Shown here one piece after another: positions 36,001 to 45,100 of a stretch of DNA of 64,000 nt. The translations under genes were made by a program, and so were the position numbers. How positions within the stretch are numbered: position 1 is the first letter of the stretch; each line of letters opens with the position of its first letter. Origin of the DNA: Dolichospermum compactum NIES-806. Lineage in GTDB: Bacteria > Cyanobacteriota > Cyanobacteriia > Cyanobacteriales > Nostocaceae. The notes beneath the pieces were generated by a model, which was not told where the DNA came from, searched no databases, and saw nothing but the letters and a program-made list of their open reading frames with translations. The stretch covers positions 2,767,787-2,831,786 of the forward strand of contig NZ_AP018316.1 of the NCBI RefSeq assembly GCF_002368115.1. Reading direction: 5' to 3'.

Positions 36001-36219
36001 GGTAATTTCATCAATTGCTACTTCTGGAGAAATTCCCGGTGCTTCCATGCGAACACCAATCCGAGGATAGGTAATTGATGGTAATAAATCTACTGGTAAT
36101 CGCAGCATGAAAAACACGCCCATTACCACAACTGCTAAGGTTAGCATCAATGTACCAATATGTTGGCGAATGGAAATAGCACTCAAACTAAATCCATTAT
36201 TTGTATTTGTTTGTTGCAT
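33028..36219 (-). CDS. RND efflux transporter, HAE-1 type inner-membrane subunit
   Basis: A 1063-residue RND pump with the duplicated six-helix layout (one N-terminal helix, large periplasmic loop, five helices, then the same again). The proton-relay region reads GVGIVVDNSIVMLENI, with one Asp where AcrB has two, as is common in non-proteobacterial members. The porter domain starts RLPVDLLPSITYPRIGVRME. The second half has GIVVNNAIIMIELANQIRE and RLRPILMTTITTVLGMFPVA. It likely exports drugs, lipids or metabolites by proton antiport. The adaptor gene is immediately upstream (77 bp) on the same strand, and no outer-membrane channel gene is nearby. Confidence 0.93.
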   Translation of the reverse strand: MQQTNTNNGFSLSAISIRQHIGTLMLTLAVVVMGVFFMLRLPVDLLPSITYPRIGVRMEAPGISPEVAIDEITKPLEESFSSTEGVLQVFSQTREGNISLDLYFQPGGNIDQALNDATATFNRARNRLPDTIGEPRLFKVDPSQLPVYEFAITSPTLKGVDLRVFAEEELARELNVVPGVAVVDVSGGVKEEVRVNINLERLQSFGVGLNDVLNELKNRNQDISGGRILGKNSEPLTRTVGRFKNAEEINNLLFEVSVPNSNVKNRVYLRDFAEVIDGAENQRVYVLLNGEESVKVSIQKQPDANTVNVVDSVKKRLEELQQSGLIPREATLTPTLDESKFIRNSIANVTTSGIIGTGLAAIAVLLFLGSLRQTFIIVLAIPLASLAAIIFMGLFGLSINIFSLGGLALGVGIVVDNSIVMLENIAEGVSNSQLSVIQQSEQSSREVESALLASTSTNLVAVLPFLLIGGFISLLFNELILTISFAVAASILVAVTIVPMMTSQLLGIKASSSLHKFWPLREFNRQFDASTRLYGRFLAGILRWRLLTIAIAIIILGGSSWWMAPQIPQQILPRINTGQATLSAQFPSGTPLETNRKVMKAVDEILRNQPETAYVFSTVGGSLFGGNTNSNSLRSSSTITLKSGSNIDTFVERVTQQFKKLNLVDIRLRLFPGQVRGLILNNSPVRGADIDIILQGNDAKTLETAGRQVLATLDEQITSVRFRPDADTRQPEIQILPDWERVANVGLNAQEIGDTIQTAITGSIPTQLQRANRLVDVRVQLNEAALQTTSQLERLPLFVDNNYQIRLSDVAKITSGQAPGEIQRINQRRVLLIAGNLTEGASLGQAISQVTEVLSSLDLPKGISILPSAAVESNQQLQQSLLLLGGLAAFLVFVVMAVQYNSLVDPLVIMFTIPLAFAGGIFGLYITKTAIGATVIVGAVLLVGIVVNNAIIMIELANQIRERDKIDRRTAILQAAPQRLRPILMTTITTVLGMFPVALGIGEGAEFLQPLGIVVFSGLSLATLLTLFIIPCFYTLLHDVLGVRWAKPILIRLRRWRKTFLKT

Positions 36220-36239
36220 ATAGTAATCTGATTTGATAA

Positions 36240-36298
36240 TTTATTGGTAATAGGTAATAGGAAAATTATTTCCCCCTGCTCCTTGCTCCCTACCTCTT
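36240..36298. repeat. Short tandem repeat in RND intercistronic gap
   Basis: TTGGTAATAGGTAATAGG and GCTCCTTGCTCCCTACC units sit between adaptor and pump genes. Confidence 0.6.
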
Positions 36299-37592
36299 AT
36301 TCCTTTTCCGACAACATTGATAATTTAACAACTGCACCATCTTTTAATGGTTTACTGCTGCGAACAACATAACTTTCTCCTGGTTGTAAGCCTGATAAAA
36401 TTTCTATTTTGCCGTTAGCAATTTTTCCTAAAGATACTGGACGTTGTTTAACTGTGGTTTTTTTATCTGTTTTTTCAATTACGAAAAGTGTAGAGTTACT
36501 ATTTTCTAATTGTGGTTTTTTGTCTTGACTACTAATTGCGGTTTCTGGGACAACTACAAGCGGTTTTGTTTGGGTGGTAAAGCTAACTCTTGCTAATAAC
36601 CCACTACCAATTTTCCCCCCAATGTTGTCCATAACAATTTCTACAGGGATTAACCGGGCTGTAGTATCAGCAGTTGGGGAAATACGGGATACTTTGCCTA
36701 TCAATTTTTGGTCAGGAAAGGCATCTAATTTGACTTCTACAGATTGCCCAACTTGGATTTTTGCTAGTTCTAATTCCGAAACTTGGGCGACAACTTTAAC
36801 GCGACTAAAATCAGCAACTTTTAAAACTTCGCTACCAGGTTGTAATAAATTTCCTGGTTCTGTGACTTTTTCGGTGACTACACCTGTAATGGGGGAAATT
36901 AACCGAGAATAAGAACGGCGTTCAATGGCGGCGCTAACGGCTGCTTTTTGGGCAAATACTCGACCTTGGGCGGCGGCTACAGCTTGCTTTTCTGTATTGA
37001 CTTGTGCGGTGGCAGCGCGGAGGGATTGGGCGGCTGTTCTCGCTCTGGTTTGTGCCTGTTGGGCGTTTTGTTGGGCGATCGCCCCTTCTTTGTATAATTG
37101 TGTTAGTCTGCGGAAATCTGCCTCCGCTTGGACTAATTCTAGCCTGGCTGTTTCCACTTGGGCGAGAGCATTACTTACTTGAGTCTGCGCTCTGGCTACT
37201 TCTGATTTAGTGGTTGCTAATTGTGCTTCTGCTTGTTTTACTGCGGTGAGTAAGAGGGTATCGTCCAATTGACTGATGATTTTACCGCGTTGGACTATAT
37301 CACCGATATCTAAGTTTAATGAGATGAGTCTGCCTTCAACTTGCGATCGCACGGAAACAATTCGCAAGGGGGCAGTATTACCAATATACTCTGGTTGGGG
37401 GTTTAAAAGATTAGTACGAGCGATCGCCACATCTACAGCCGGTTCTTGATTAGCACGTTGAGGTCTTTGGGATTGTGCTTTGGCTGATTCTTTTGGCAAT
37501 GAACCACAACTGGCTGTCAATAGCGCTATTCCTAACATTGAGGGCGTAAATATACGTTGTGCTAGGACTAGTACCCTGATGTCCAAAATCAT
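36297..37592 (-). CDS. RND periplasmic adaptor lipoprotein (HlyD/MFP family)
   Basis: A 431-residue membrane fusion protein that links the RND pump to an outer-membrane channel. The signal peptide ends in a lipobox (LLTASCGS), so the mature protein should be acylated at Cys29. A lipoyl/barrel-sandwich half with SVRSQVEGRLISLNLDIGD, a long Ala/Gln-rich coiled-coil hairpin (residues about 110-225), then RLISPITGVVTEKVTEPGNL and a beta-barrel follow. The pump gene lies directly downstream, so the two form an operon. The upstream promoter region (37593-37800) is AT-rich. Confidence 0.92.
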   Translation of the reverse strand: MILDIRVLVLAQRIFTPSMLGIALLTASCGSLPKESAKAQSQRPQRANQEPAVDVAIARTNLLNPQPEYIGNTAPLRIVSVRSQVEGRLISLNLDIGDIVQRGKIISQLDDTLLLTAVKQAEAQLATTKSEVARAQTQVSNALAQVETARLELVQAEADFRRLTQLYKEGAIAQQNAQQAQTRARTAAQSLRAATAQVNTEKQAVAAAQGRVFAQKAAVSAAIERRSYSRLISPITGVVTEKVTEPGNLLQPGSEVLKVADFSRVKVVAQVSELELAKIQVGQSVEVKLDAFPDQKLIGKVSRISPTADTTARLIPVEIVMDNIGGKIGSGLLARVSFTTQTKPLVVVPETAISSQDKKPQLENSNSTLFVIEKTDKKTTVKQRPVSLGKIANGKIEILSGLQPGESYVVRSSKPLKDGAVVKLSMLSEKE

Positions 37593-37804
37593 TAATTTTG
37601 CTCCTATGTAAATTTTTTAGAGTTAATTTCTATTGATGGATATACTGTGGACATTGCTGTATATATTATATTGCTCTCTGGAAATATAAACTTAGTATTA
37701 AAGATTTTTCCTAAATTTGCACGTTACTAAAGTCATGTTTTATCCCATATTCTCAAGAGTAGAGTGAAAAAAGAAATTTTCGACTCACATTCAAAGAGTG
37801 AGTT

Positions 37805-38044
37805 CTACTATCAATTAAACTGGGATTATGTTTAGGATTGTGGGAAGGAGAAAAAGAGGGGCGTACAGGTTACTGGCTAAGATGGTGGGATCAAGCAGGT
37901 AATCTGTTACACTAGGCTGTAGAAAAGCTAGAACAAGAACAGCAACGGACTGAACAGGAACGTCAACGGGCTGAATAGGAAAGCCAAAGAGCTAAAAGGT
38001 TAGCATAACAATTACGCGCACTGGGTATTGATCCAATTGATTAA
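37805..38044 (+). pseudogene. Relic of a Uma2-family endonuclease C-terminus
   Basis: One uninterrupted alignment frame reads LGLWEGEKEGRTGYWLRWWD, QAGNLLH, stop, AVEKLEQEQQRTEQERQRAE, stop, ESQRAKRLA, stop, QLRALGIDPID, stop. This is the C-terminal end of Uma2 (DUF820) proteins, including the EQ/ER-rich coiled tail and terminal LGIDP. There are three in-frame stops and no N-terminal half, so it is dead. Confidence 0.75.
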
Positions 38045-38066
38045 ATGTGCATTTTCTAAAATTGTT

Positions 38067-38094
38067 GTAGAGATGTTTCCTGGAACGTCTCTAC
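38067..38094. repeat. GTAGAGA palindromic repeat (second copy)
   Basis: GTAGAGATGTTTCC joined to TGGAACGTCTCTAC, 28 bp, between the Uma2 relic and the convergent membrane protein gene. Same family as 1891 and 44945. Confidence 0.8.
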
Positions 38095-38117
38095 ATTCTT
38101 TTTTATGAGATGTTTAA

Positions 38118-41100
38118 TCAATCCCAATTGGCAAATTCATCACTAATATTACGAAGTAGCGCAGTTATTTGAGAGCGTCGGGTTTCAAAGTTAGCAGCAA
38201 TGTAAATTAACAAAATACCAACTAATAAACCAACAATCCATTTTAAGAAAGAATAACTCAGGCTAAAAATTACTAATTGGTAAATGCTAGTCATCAAAAA
38301 AGTACCTGTACCAACATAAAGAAAAGCGCGAATTTTTAAACCTAAGCCAGCGAAAATAGTAATCAGACTAAAAATACCAGGAATAAAAGGCAGATTTTGA
38401 TAGAACAAAATTGTCCAACCGCAAATTAAACCACTTCCTAACATTCGTAAACTGTGACGTAGGGGCTTTACTGTTGATAATTTAAGTTGTTCATCTACCT
38501 CAGCGATATATAGTAAAGATAATCCAATTGGTGTAACATACCAAAGAGAATCTCTCAGATTTAAGTCATTAAACCAAGTAAATAATGCCCAATTAATTAA
38601 TATTAAGCTGATATATGTAAACCTGATTTGTCTAGCAGCTTTCGCTAAAAAGACGTAGTAAGCAGCCACGATAACTAAAGTAATAGGATAAGTTTGTAAT
38701 CCCGTTGTTCCTAAAATGATTAATGGAAGAATATAAGCTGTACGTTGCCAAGGCGTTTTTGACCAACCTAATCTTTGCCAAGGTAAGATATAGAGGAAGT
38801 AGGCAAATAGGCAGGATATCGCCCCGTGCCAAGGTAATAATTCCTCAAATATTAACCTCCCTATTGGTAAATTTGGTAAATAAATGCCAATAATTCCTAC
38901 TTCTATTAAACCTAAATAAACCCAGATTTCTTGATTTGTTTCTTGAGAATTTTCTCGTCCTTGCCAAATTGCATAGCGAACTAAAAATAATCCAGTTCCT
39001 AAGACGATAGAGGAGTTAATTTGGATAGGCAAATTCATAGCTGATAGGAATAAAATACTACTCCAAACCCAATGGAGATGGGCAATATTTTTTAATTCTC
39101 TTGGAGTTAAACAAAGATAACTAATCAGCCAAGGTGTGAGAATACGATAAGCATACATAATGCTAGTACCCAGGGCTGACATAGCAATTAAACCATCGCC
39201 TAAAACCCCACCTCTAGATAGGGACATTTGATAAAATAGGAGTTCATAGGCAGAAATTAATACGCCGATAATGCCAAAATAAACCAGCGGTTTAAATGCT
39301 TCTCTGCGTCTTCCTACCCCAATCAAAATTAAGGCTACACCCAAGGAACAAAAACCTGTAAAGTCTGCAAAGGTGGTTAACCGGAAAATGACACTAAATG
39401 CACCATAAATGAGGGGAAGAATATTAAAACTATTGGGTAATGTTTGCAATTGATGTTTGCGTCGCCACCATTCCCCAAATAACTGAGTTGTTAACCCCAG
39501 GATGATGTTAGCTATGGCGATTCTCATCATTGAATGTTCGCCAAATCCTAAAATTTCCGCTGTTAATAATTCTAAACACCAACCAACACCATAAAATGCT
39601 GCTTCTTTAGATTGTCCCCAACTGCGATAGAGAATTGCCCCTAAAATTATCGCTGTGGTGATAACATAGAAATATTCTGTTTTGAGAATGCCTTGATAAA
39701 TTAAGCTAGAGTGGAGAGTTAGGGCTGATAATTCTATTGTACATAATGCGATCGCCCATTTATCACTAGCGGCTGCATAAATTATCGCTAATTCTGTACC
39801 TTTGCGTAAAAGTACACCACGCCATAGCCATAAACTCAGTATTGTTAATGCAGTAACAACAAACCAACCCGATACTGTTAATTGGATTAAACCAAATACA
39901 CCTTCCCATAACAATGCTGTCAGAAAACTCAACCCAAAACCAATAATTGTTCCCGCATATATTTGGTTTCTTAAATAGCGAGTATTGACTAACATTACTG
40001 TTACACCCACACTCAAACCAATTAATCTCATTCCTGGTAATGGTAAAGTTAATAATTGAGAAACACCCACAGCTAAGACACTTAAAAAACTGTTGGTAGT
40101 ACGATTTGGTTCAGTGTTACGAATAGCTAAAGCTGTTAATGCTAAAGGTGTAATTAACCAAATTATTCCCCAAGAGGTTCGATTTTGTAAATTACCATAC
40201 CAATAACTTTCAACATTTACCCACAATAAAGAAAAACTGATTGCAGCTAATACTAAACCAATATACCATGCACTGCGTCGCCATATACCTTCACCAAGAC
40301 TAAATCCCCATTCAGCTATCATGATAACTAATAAGATAGCAGCCCAAATTTCTTGGTTTAAATTGGGTAAAAACCAATTAATACTAGAAATCAGCGTCAA
40401 TACTCCCATGCTATGAGTCAAATATATCAAGGGAGGATAAAAATCTGCCCGACGTTGAATAAAGGTAGATAGAGTAATCGTAGATAATAAAAAATTAGCT
40501 GTTCTTAATGTCGGATTTACTAAGCTAATTATTGTTAAACAAATTCCTAAAAATAAAGTAAGATATTCTCCAAAATTTGCTAGTTCTTGATTGTTTTGAT
40601 CATGTAATTTACTTGTTATCCATAACATCAAAATGATATAAGGAAATAAAGCAATACTCAATAATGCCCAAGGTTCATTTTGAGAATTTGATAAATGAGC
40701 AACGGTACTAATTACTAATCTTTGTAATTCATTAGGTACTAACCGCCAACCTAGCCAAATTGTCTGTAAACCAATTAATAAAATAGCTAGAAAATCAAGT
40801 TTTAAATTATATCTTTGTAAAGGACGGCTAAAAGACCATAAACTCAAACCACTGACTATGATAGCTTGGGCTGGTTGCGTTATTACTGAAACTAGCCAAC
40901 CTAATAATAGTAAACTTCCTCCCAATTTTTGCCAAAGTACAGAAGGATTTGTAGAAGATTTTTTTTCTGATAACCAAATTACTAAACTACCACAAATCCC
41001 AATCGCTAAACCCAAATCGTTAATATTAACACCAGCTATAAAAATAGCTCTTGTCAGTAAAGTTAATAAAGCATAAATCAAGAAAGTAAAATATAAACTA

Positions 41101-41951
41101 ATTCCCAATTGCGGAGTTTCTGTATTTGTACTTTCTTGTGATTGTGTTAATTGATGATAAACAGTAATAGCTGTTGTTCCTATCATTGCTAAATAAACAG
41201 CAATTAAGGGGAAAATTGATAACTTCCAACCCCAATGTAAATAACTCAAACCAATAATATTAGCTAAAGGTAATTTACCACTGGGTAAATGACTAATAAT
41301 ATTCCTGTTTTGGCAAAGTTGATTAGTAATAAATGTCAGGGTTAGCGATGCAATTCCCATCACAACTAAGTTTAATGGATTTTGCCACAAACTAAAGCTA
41401 TCCATTGCCCAAAAGTTGATAGGAACTAATAGCAATGTGATGATCAATAATGTCTGTGCAGTTAGTCTTAAATTGCTTTGTTTACCTGCCCATAATGTAA
41501 AACCGCAAAAACTCAATGTATAAGCAAATAAAACCCCATACTGTCCAACTGCGGGGAATCTTTCCCACTGACTTGCAGCCAGAACTCCGGAGGAAAGCAC
41601 TACTAAAAATACACCTAAAAACAGCAACCACCGCACACTTAACTCTTCACCCAAAGATTGTAACATCGAATTAACAAAACTGGGTTTTGTAGGTAGTTTT
41701 GTTATTGGTGGTAAAGTAGCAACTAAAGGTTTTCGTGAGGGTGTGGAAGGCGTTAAAATTACCTCTGGTTCTGATTCAGTCTGAGGTACAAATACTACAG
41801 TGCAAATGAGATATTGACGGGCTAATTGTTTAACTTGATCATCGGATATTAAACCGAGTTGTAAAAAGTTATCTAGTCCTATCAATAAGTGAGGATGATT
41901 AGATGATAGTTTAATGGGGATTTTCTGCGATGATTCAAAAGGTGGTTTCAT
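38118..41951 (-). CDS. Giant polytopic membrane protein, unknown function
   Basis: A 1277-residue protein with well over 30 hydrophobic segments, nearly all of it membrane-embedded. Residues about 15-50 are a soluble lead resembling the start of DUF2157-type proteins (LLIGLDNFLQLGLISDDQVK), then a proline-rich linker (LTPSTPSRKP), then RWLLFLGVFLVVLSSGVLAA. No enzymatic motif stands out. Large cyanobacterial proteins of this kind are annotated only as hypothetical or DUF2157-like. I use ATG 41951 (MKPPFESS) rather than a TTG three codons upstream; the start overlaps the tail of an ATPase gene relic. Confidence 0.75.
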   Translation of the reverse strand: MKPPFESSQKIPIKLSSNHPHLLIGLDNFLQLGLISDDQVKQLARQYLICTVVFVPQTESEPEVILTPSTPSRKPLVATLPPITKLPTKPSFVNSMLQSLGEELSVRWLLFLGVFLVVLSSGVLAASQWERFPAVGQYGVLFAYTLSFCGFTLWAGKQSNLRLTAQTLLIITLLLVPINFWAMDSFSLWQNPLNLVVMGIASLTLTFITNQLCQNRNIISHLPSGKLPLANIIGLSYLHWGWKLSIFPLIAVYLAMIGTTAITVYHQLTQSQESTNTETPQLGISLYFTFLIYALLTLLTRAIFIAGVNINDLGLAIGICGSLVIWLSEKKSSTNPSVLWQKLGGSLLLLGWLVSVITQPAQAIIVSGLSLWSFSRPLQRYNLKLDFLAILLIGLQTIWLGWRLVPNELQRLVISTVAHLSNSQNEPWALLSIALFPYIILMLWITSKLHDQNNQELANFGEYLTLFLGICLTIISLVNPTLRTANFLLSTITLSTFIQRRADFYPPLIYLTHSMGVLTLISSINWFLPNLNQEIWAAILLVIMIAEWGFSLGEGIWRRSAWYIGLVLAAISFSLLWVNVESYWYGNLQNRTSWGIIWLITPLALTALAIRNTEPNRTTNSFLSVLAVGVSQLLTLPLPGMRLIGLSVGVTVMLVNTRYLRNQIYAGTIIGFGLSFLTALLWEGVFGLIQLTVSGWFVVTALTILSLWLWRGVLLRKGTELAIIYAAASDKWAIALCTIELSALTLHSSLIYQGILKTEYFYVITTAIILGAILYRSWGQSKEAAFYGVGWCLELLTAEILGFGEHSMMRIAIANIILGLTTQLFGEWWRRKHQLQTLPNSFNILPLIYGAFSVIFRLTTFADFTGFCSLGVALILIGVGRRREAFKPLVYFGIIGVLISAYELLFYQMSLSRGGVLGDGLIAMSALGTSIMYAYRILTPWLISYLCLTPRELKNIAHLHWVWSSILFLSAMNLPIQINSSIVLGTGLFLVRYAIWQGRENSQETNQEIWVYLGLIEVGIIGIYLPNLPIGRLIFEELLPWHGAISCLFAYFLYILPWQRLGWSKTPWQRTAYILPLIILGTTGLQTYPITLVIVAAYYVFLAKAARQIRFTYISLILINWALFTWFNDLNLRDSLWYVTPIGLSLLYIAEVDEQLKLSTVKPLRHSLRMLGSGLICGWTILFYQNLPFIPGIFSLITIFAGLGLKIRAFLYVGTGTFLMTSIYQLVIFSLSYSFLKWIVGLLVGILLIYIAANFETRRSQITALLRNISDEFANWD

Positions 41952-42040
41952 AACCTGCAAACGTATAATGTCAAGTCACCAATAGTAAATTCGGCCTCTC
42001 GTAAAGCGCCAAGATCTTTGACTTTAATTTTCATTGCCAT
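41948..42040 (-). pseudogene. N-terminal relic of an AAA-family ATPase
   Basis: The minus strand reads MAMKIKVKDLGALREAEFTI then GDLTLYVCRL and stop. It matches the start of SMC-like AAA ATPases, in which this strand pair precedes the Walker A loop; the loop and everything after it are missing. The stop overlaps the start codon of the giant membrane protein gene. Confidence 0.6.
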
Positions 42041-42106
42041 ATTCCTTTAACTATCAGCCATTGATCCATGCTATTACTCTCCAATTATATTCTCCCAGAT
42101 GTAGAT

Positions 42107-42184
42107 GTAGGTTGGGTTGACGCAAGGAAACCCAACATTAACTAATACTTTTGTTGGGTTGCGCTGTCGCTTAAACCAACCTAC
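42107..42184. repeat. GTAGGTTGGGTT inverted repeat
   Basis: GTAGGTTGGGTTGACGCAAG and TTAAACCAACCTAC face each other, with inner GAAACCCAACA/TGTTGGGTT-type repeats. It lies between mfd and the ATPase relic. Confidence 0.75.
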
Positions 42185-42194
42185 GAAATTAAAC

Positions 42195-45100
42195 TCAAGC
42201 AGTTTCAGAAATTGCCCCTTGCATTTTCATGAAGGTATCTATTAAAGTCTGCAATTGTTGGTCTGCTTTAAATACTCCTAAACCTCTTGCTGTTACCTTC
42301 CCTGGAGAATAAACAAACCTGGCTTTCATGGTGGGAGTGAGATTTTCGGCTAAGAGATTCCAAGCGGGTTCTTCCATTGGTGTTTCTAAAACAATGTGCT
42401 GTTTATTCTCTGGTTTAATGCGACTAAATCCCAGATTTTTGGCTAATTGTTTGAGTTCCATAACTCGCAATAATTGATTGGCTGGAACTGGTATAGTCCC
42501 ATATCTATCTGTCCATTCAGCAGCAATTTGTTTGAGTTCATATTTTGATTTTACTGTGGCTACAGCCCGATAAGCACTCATTTTTTGATCAGGGTCAGGA
42601 ATGTAGGTAGCAGGGATAAATGCGGTGAGATTCAGATCAATTTGAGTATCTTCAACTTTGGGTATTTCTTGACCTCTAATTTCTCGAATTGCTTCTTCTA
42701 ACATTTCCATATACAAATCAAAGCCAATCACATCCATTTGACCAGATTGTTCTGCACCTAGCAAGTTTCCTACACCGCGAATTTCCATATCTCGCATTGC
42801 TAATTGATATCCAGAACCGAGTTGTGTAAATTCTTGAATTGCTCTTAATCGTTGTCTAGCGGCATCCGATAATTCTCGTTGTTTGGGGTAAAATAACCAT
42901 GCGTGGGCTTGAATTCCTGCCCGTCCTACCCGACCCCGTAATTGATATAATTGAGATAAACCAAAACGGTGCGCGTCTTCAATTAATATGGTGTTAACTC
43001 GCGGAATATCTAAACCAGATTCAATAATTGTCGTACAAACTAAAATATCAGCGTCATTATTGCCGAAAGTCAGCATAGTTGATTCTAACTCGCTTTCGTC
43101 CATTTGACCATGGGCGATCGCAAATCTTCCGCCTGGAACCATTTCCCGCAATTTTGTAGTTGTTTCTTCAATTCCATCTACTCGCGGAACTACATAAAAT
43201 ACCTGTCCACCTCGATCTAGTTCTTGACGAATTGCACTTCTGACAATATCAGAATTTAAAGGTGCAAGATGGGTTTGAATGGGTCTTCTGGTGGGAGGTG
43301 GTGTGGTAATTAAACTCATTTCCCTAATTCCTGATAATGACATATATAAGGTTCTAGGAATGGGAGTTGCAGAAAGAGTGAGAACATCAACTTGCGTTTT
43401 GAGACTCTTTATTTTTTCCTTTTGATTAACTCCAAATCTTTGTTCTTCGTCAATTACTAAAAGTCCTAAATCTTTAAATTGCACACCTTTTCCTAATAAT
43501 TGATGTGTCCCCACAACTATATCTAATTCTCCCGTCGCCAGCCGTTTTTGAATATTACGTTTTTCTTCTGTACTGCGAAACCGATTTAGTAAACCCACAT
43601 TCACAGGATAGGGGGCAAAACGTTCTTTAATTGTATGATAATGTTGTTGAGTTAAAATTGTCGTCGGGGCTAAAAGTGCAACTTGCTTTCCTGCGGTGAC
43701 AGCTTTAAAAATCGCCCGAATTGCCACTTCAGTTTTCCCAAAACCCACATCTCCACATACTAACCTATCCATCGGTCTTTCACTTTCCATATCCCGTTTC
43801 ACATCTTGTACAGCTTTTAGCTGATCTGTGGTTGGTTGGTAAGGGAAAGAATCTTCCATTTCTTCTTGCCAAGGCATATCCTGGGGATAGGAAAAACCTT
43901 GTTGTTGAGAACGGGCAGCATACAATTTTAACAAATCTACTGCTAGTTTCTTAATGGCTTTACGGACTTTGTTTTTAGTATTTTCCCAAGCTTTGCCGGT
44001 CATTTTGTGTAATTCTGGGGCTTTATCTGCACTAGTGCGAAAACGAGATAAAGAACTAACTTGATCAGCCGCAACTCTTAACAAACCATCTGCATATTGC
44101 ACAACTAAATAATCACGAGTTTCATCATTAATTGTTAAACTTTCTAATTTGTCAAATTTACCAATACCATGACTACGATGAACAACATAATCTCCTTGAC
44201 GTAATTTATTAGGATCAACTTGTTTAGATGTGGCTTGACGACGTTTGCGAACATAACCAAAATTAGCTAAAGAATGTTGTCCATAAAATTCTCTATCGGT
44301 AACAATTACTAACCGAAAAGAAGGTAAAATAAACCCTTCTAATTCAGCCAAACCGGAATATTTAAGAGCAATGGGGATATGATTAATTTGTAGTTTATCA
44401 ATGGCTTGGTAATCACGGGGATTGGGGATAAACTGGGCAGGACAATCATGTTCTTGTAGCAAAGAAACCGAACGGGAAGGTTGAGCCGAAATTATCCAAA
44501 CTGCAAAATTGCGTTCTCTCTCATTTCTAATAGTTTCCCCTAACTTGGCAAATTGATGAGGTGTGACAGGTAAAGGCCTACTTGCTAAATTTAGTCCACT
44601 ATTTTCTTCCGATAATTCTGATAAATATAACTTTCTAAAATTCCCAATTTCCCCTATACACTCATGAAAATTACGATGAATTTTCGGTAATCCAACCGAC
44701 AACTGACCACTGACTCCTTCGGAGTTCGTCAGTCCCTCATGGGGGAAACCCCCAAGACGGCGCTGACTCACCACTGACCACTGACTATTAGCATTTTCCA
44801 CCCAGCGATCGCTATGAGCATAACATTGTTCTGGTTCATCAATGGCCACAAGGGTATTTTCTGCTAAATAATCCAGCAATGAAGCCGGTTTTGCAAAAGC
44901 CAACCCCAAAAACCGCCGACTTCCTTCTAATGTTCCTAACTCTTGTAGAGACGTTTCATGAAACGTCTCTACATTTTCTGTAAGTGCTGTGTTGATAATC
45001 GGTGCAAAACTTGTAGGGGTGAGGGTAACTTTTTCCACCTTATCCAAGGCAGAACGCTGGGTAGCCGGGTCAAATTCCCGAATTTGTTCAATTTCGTCCC

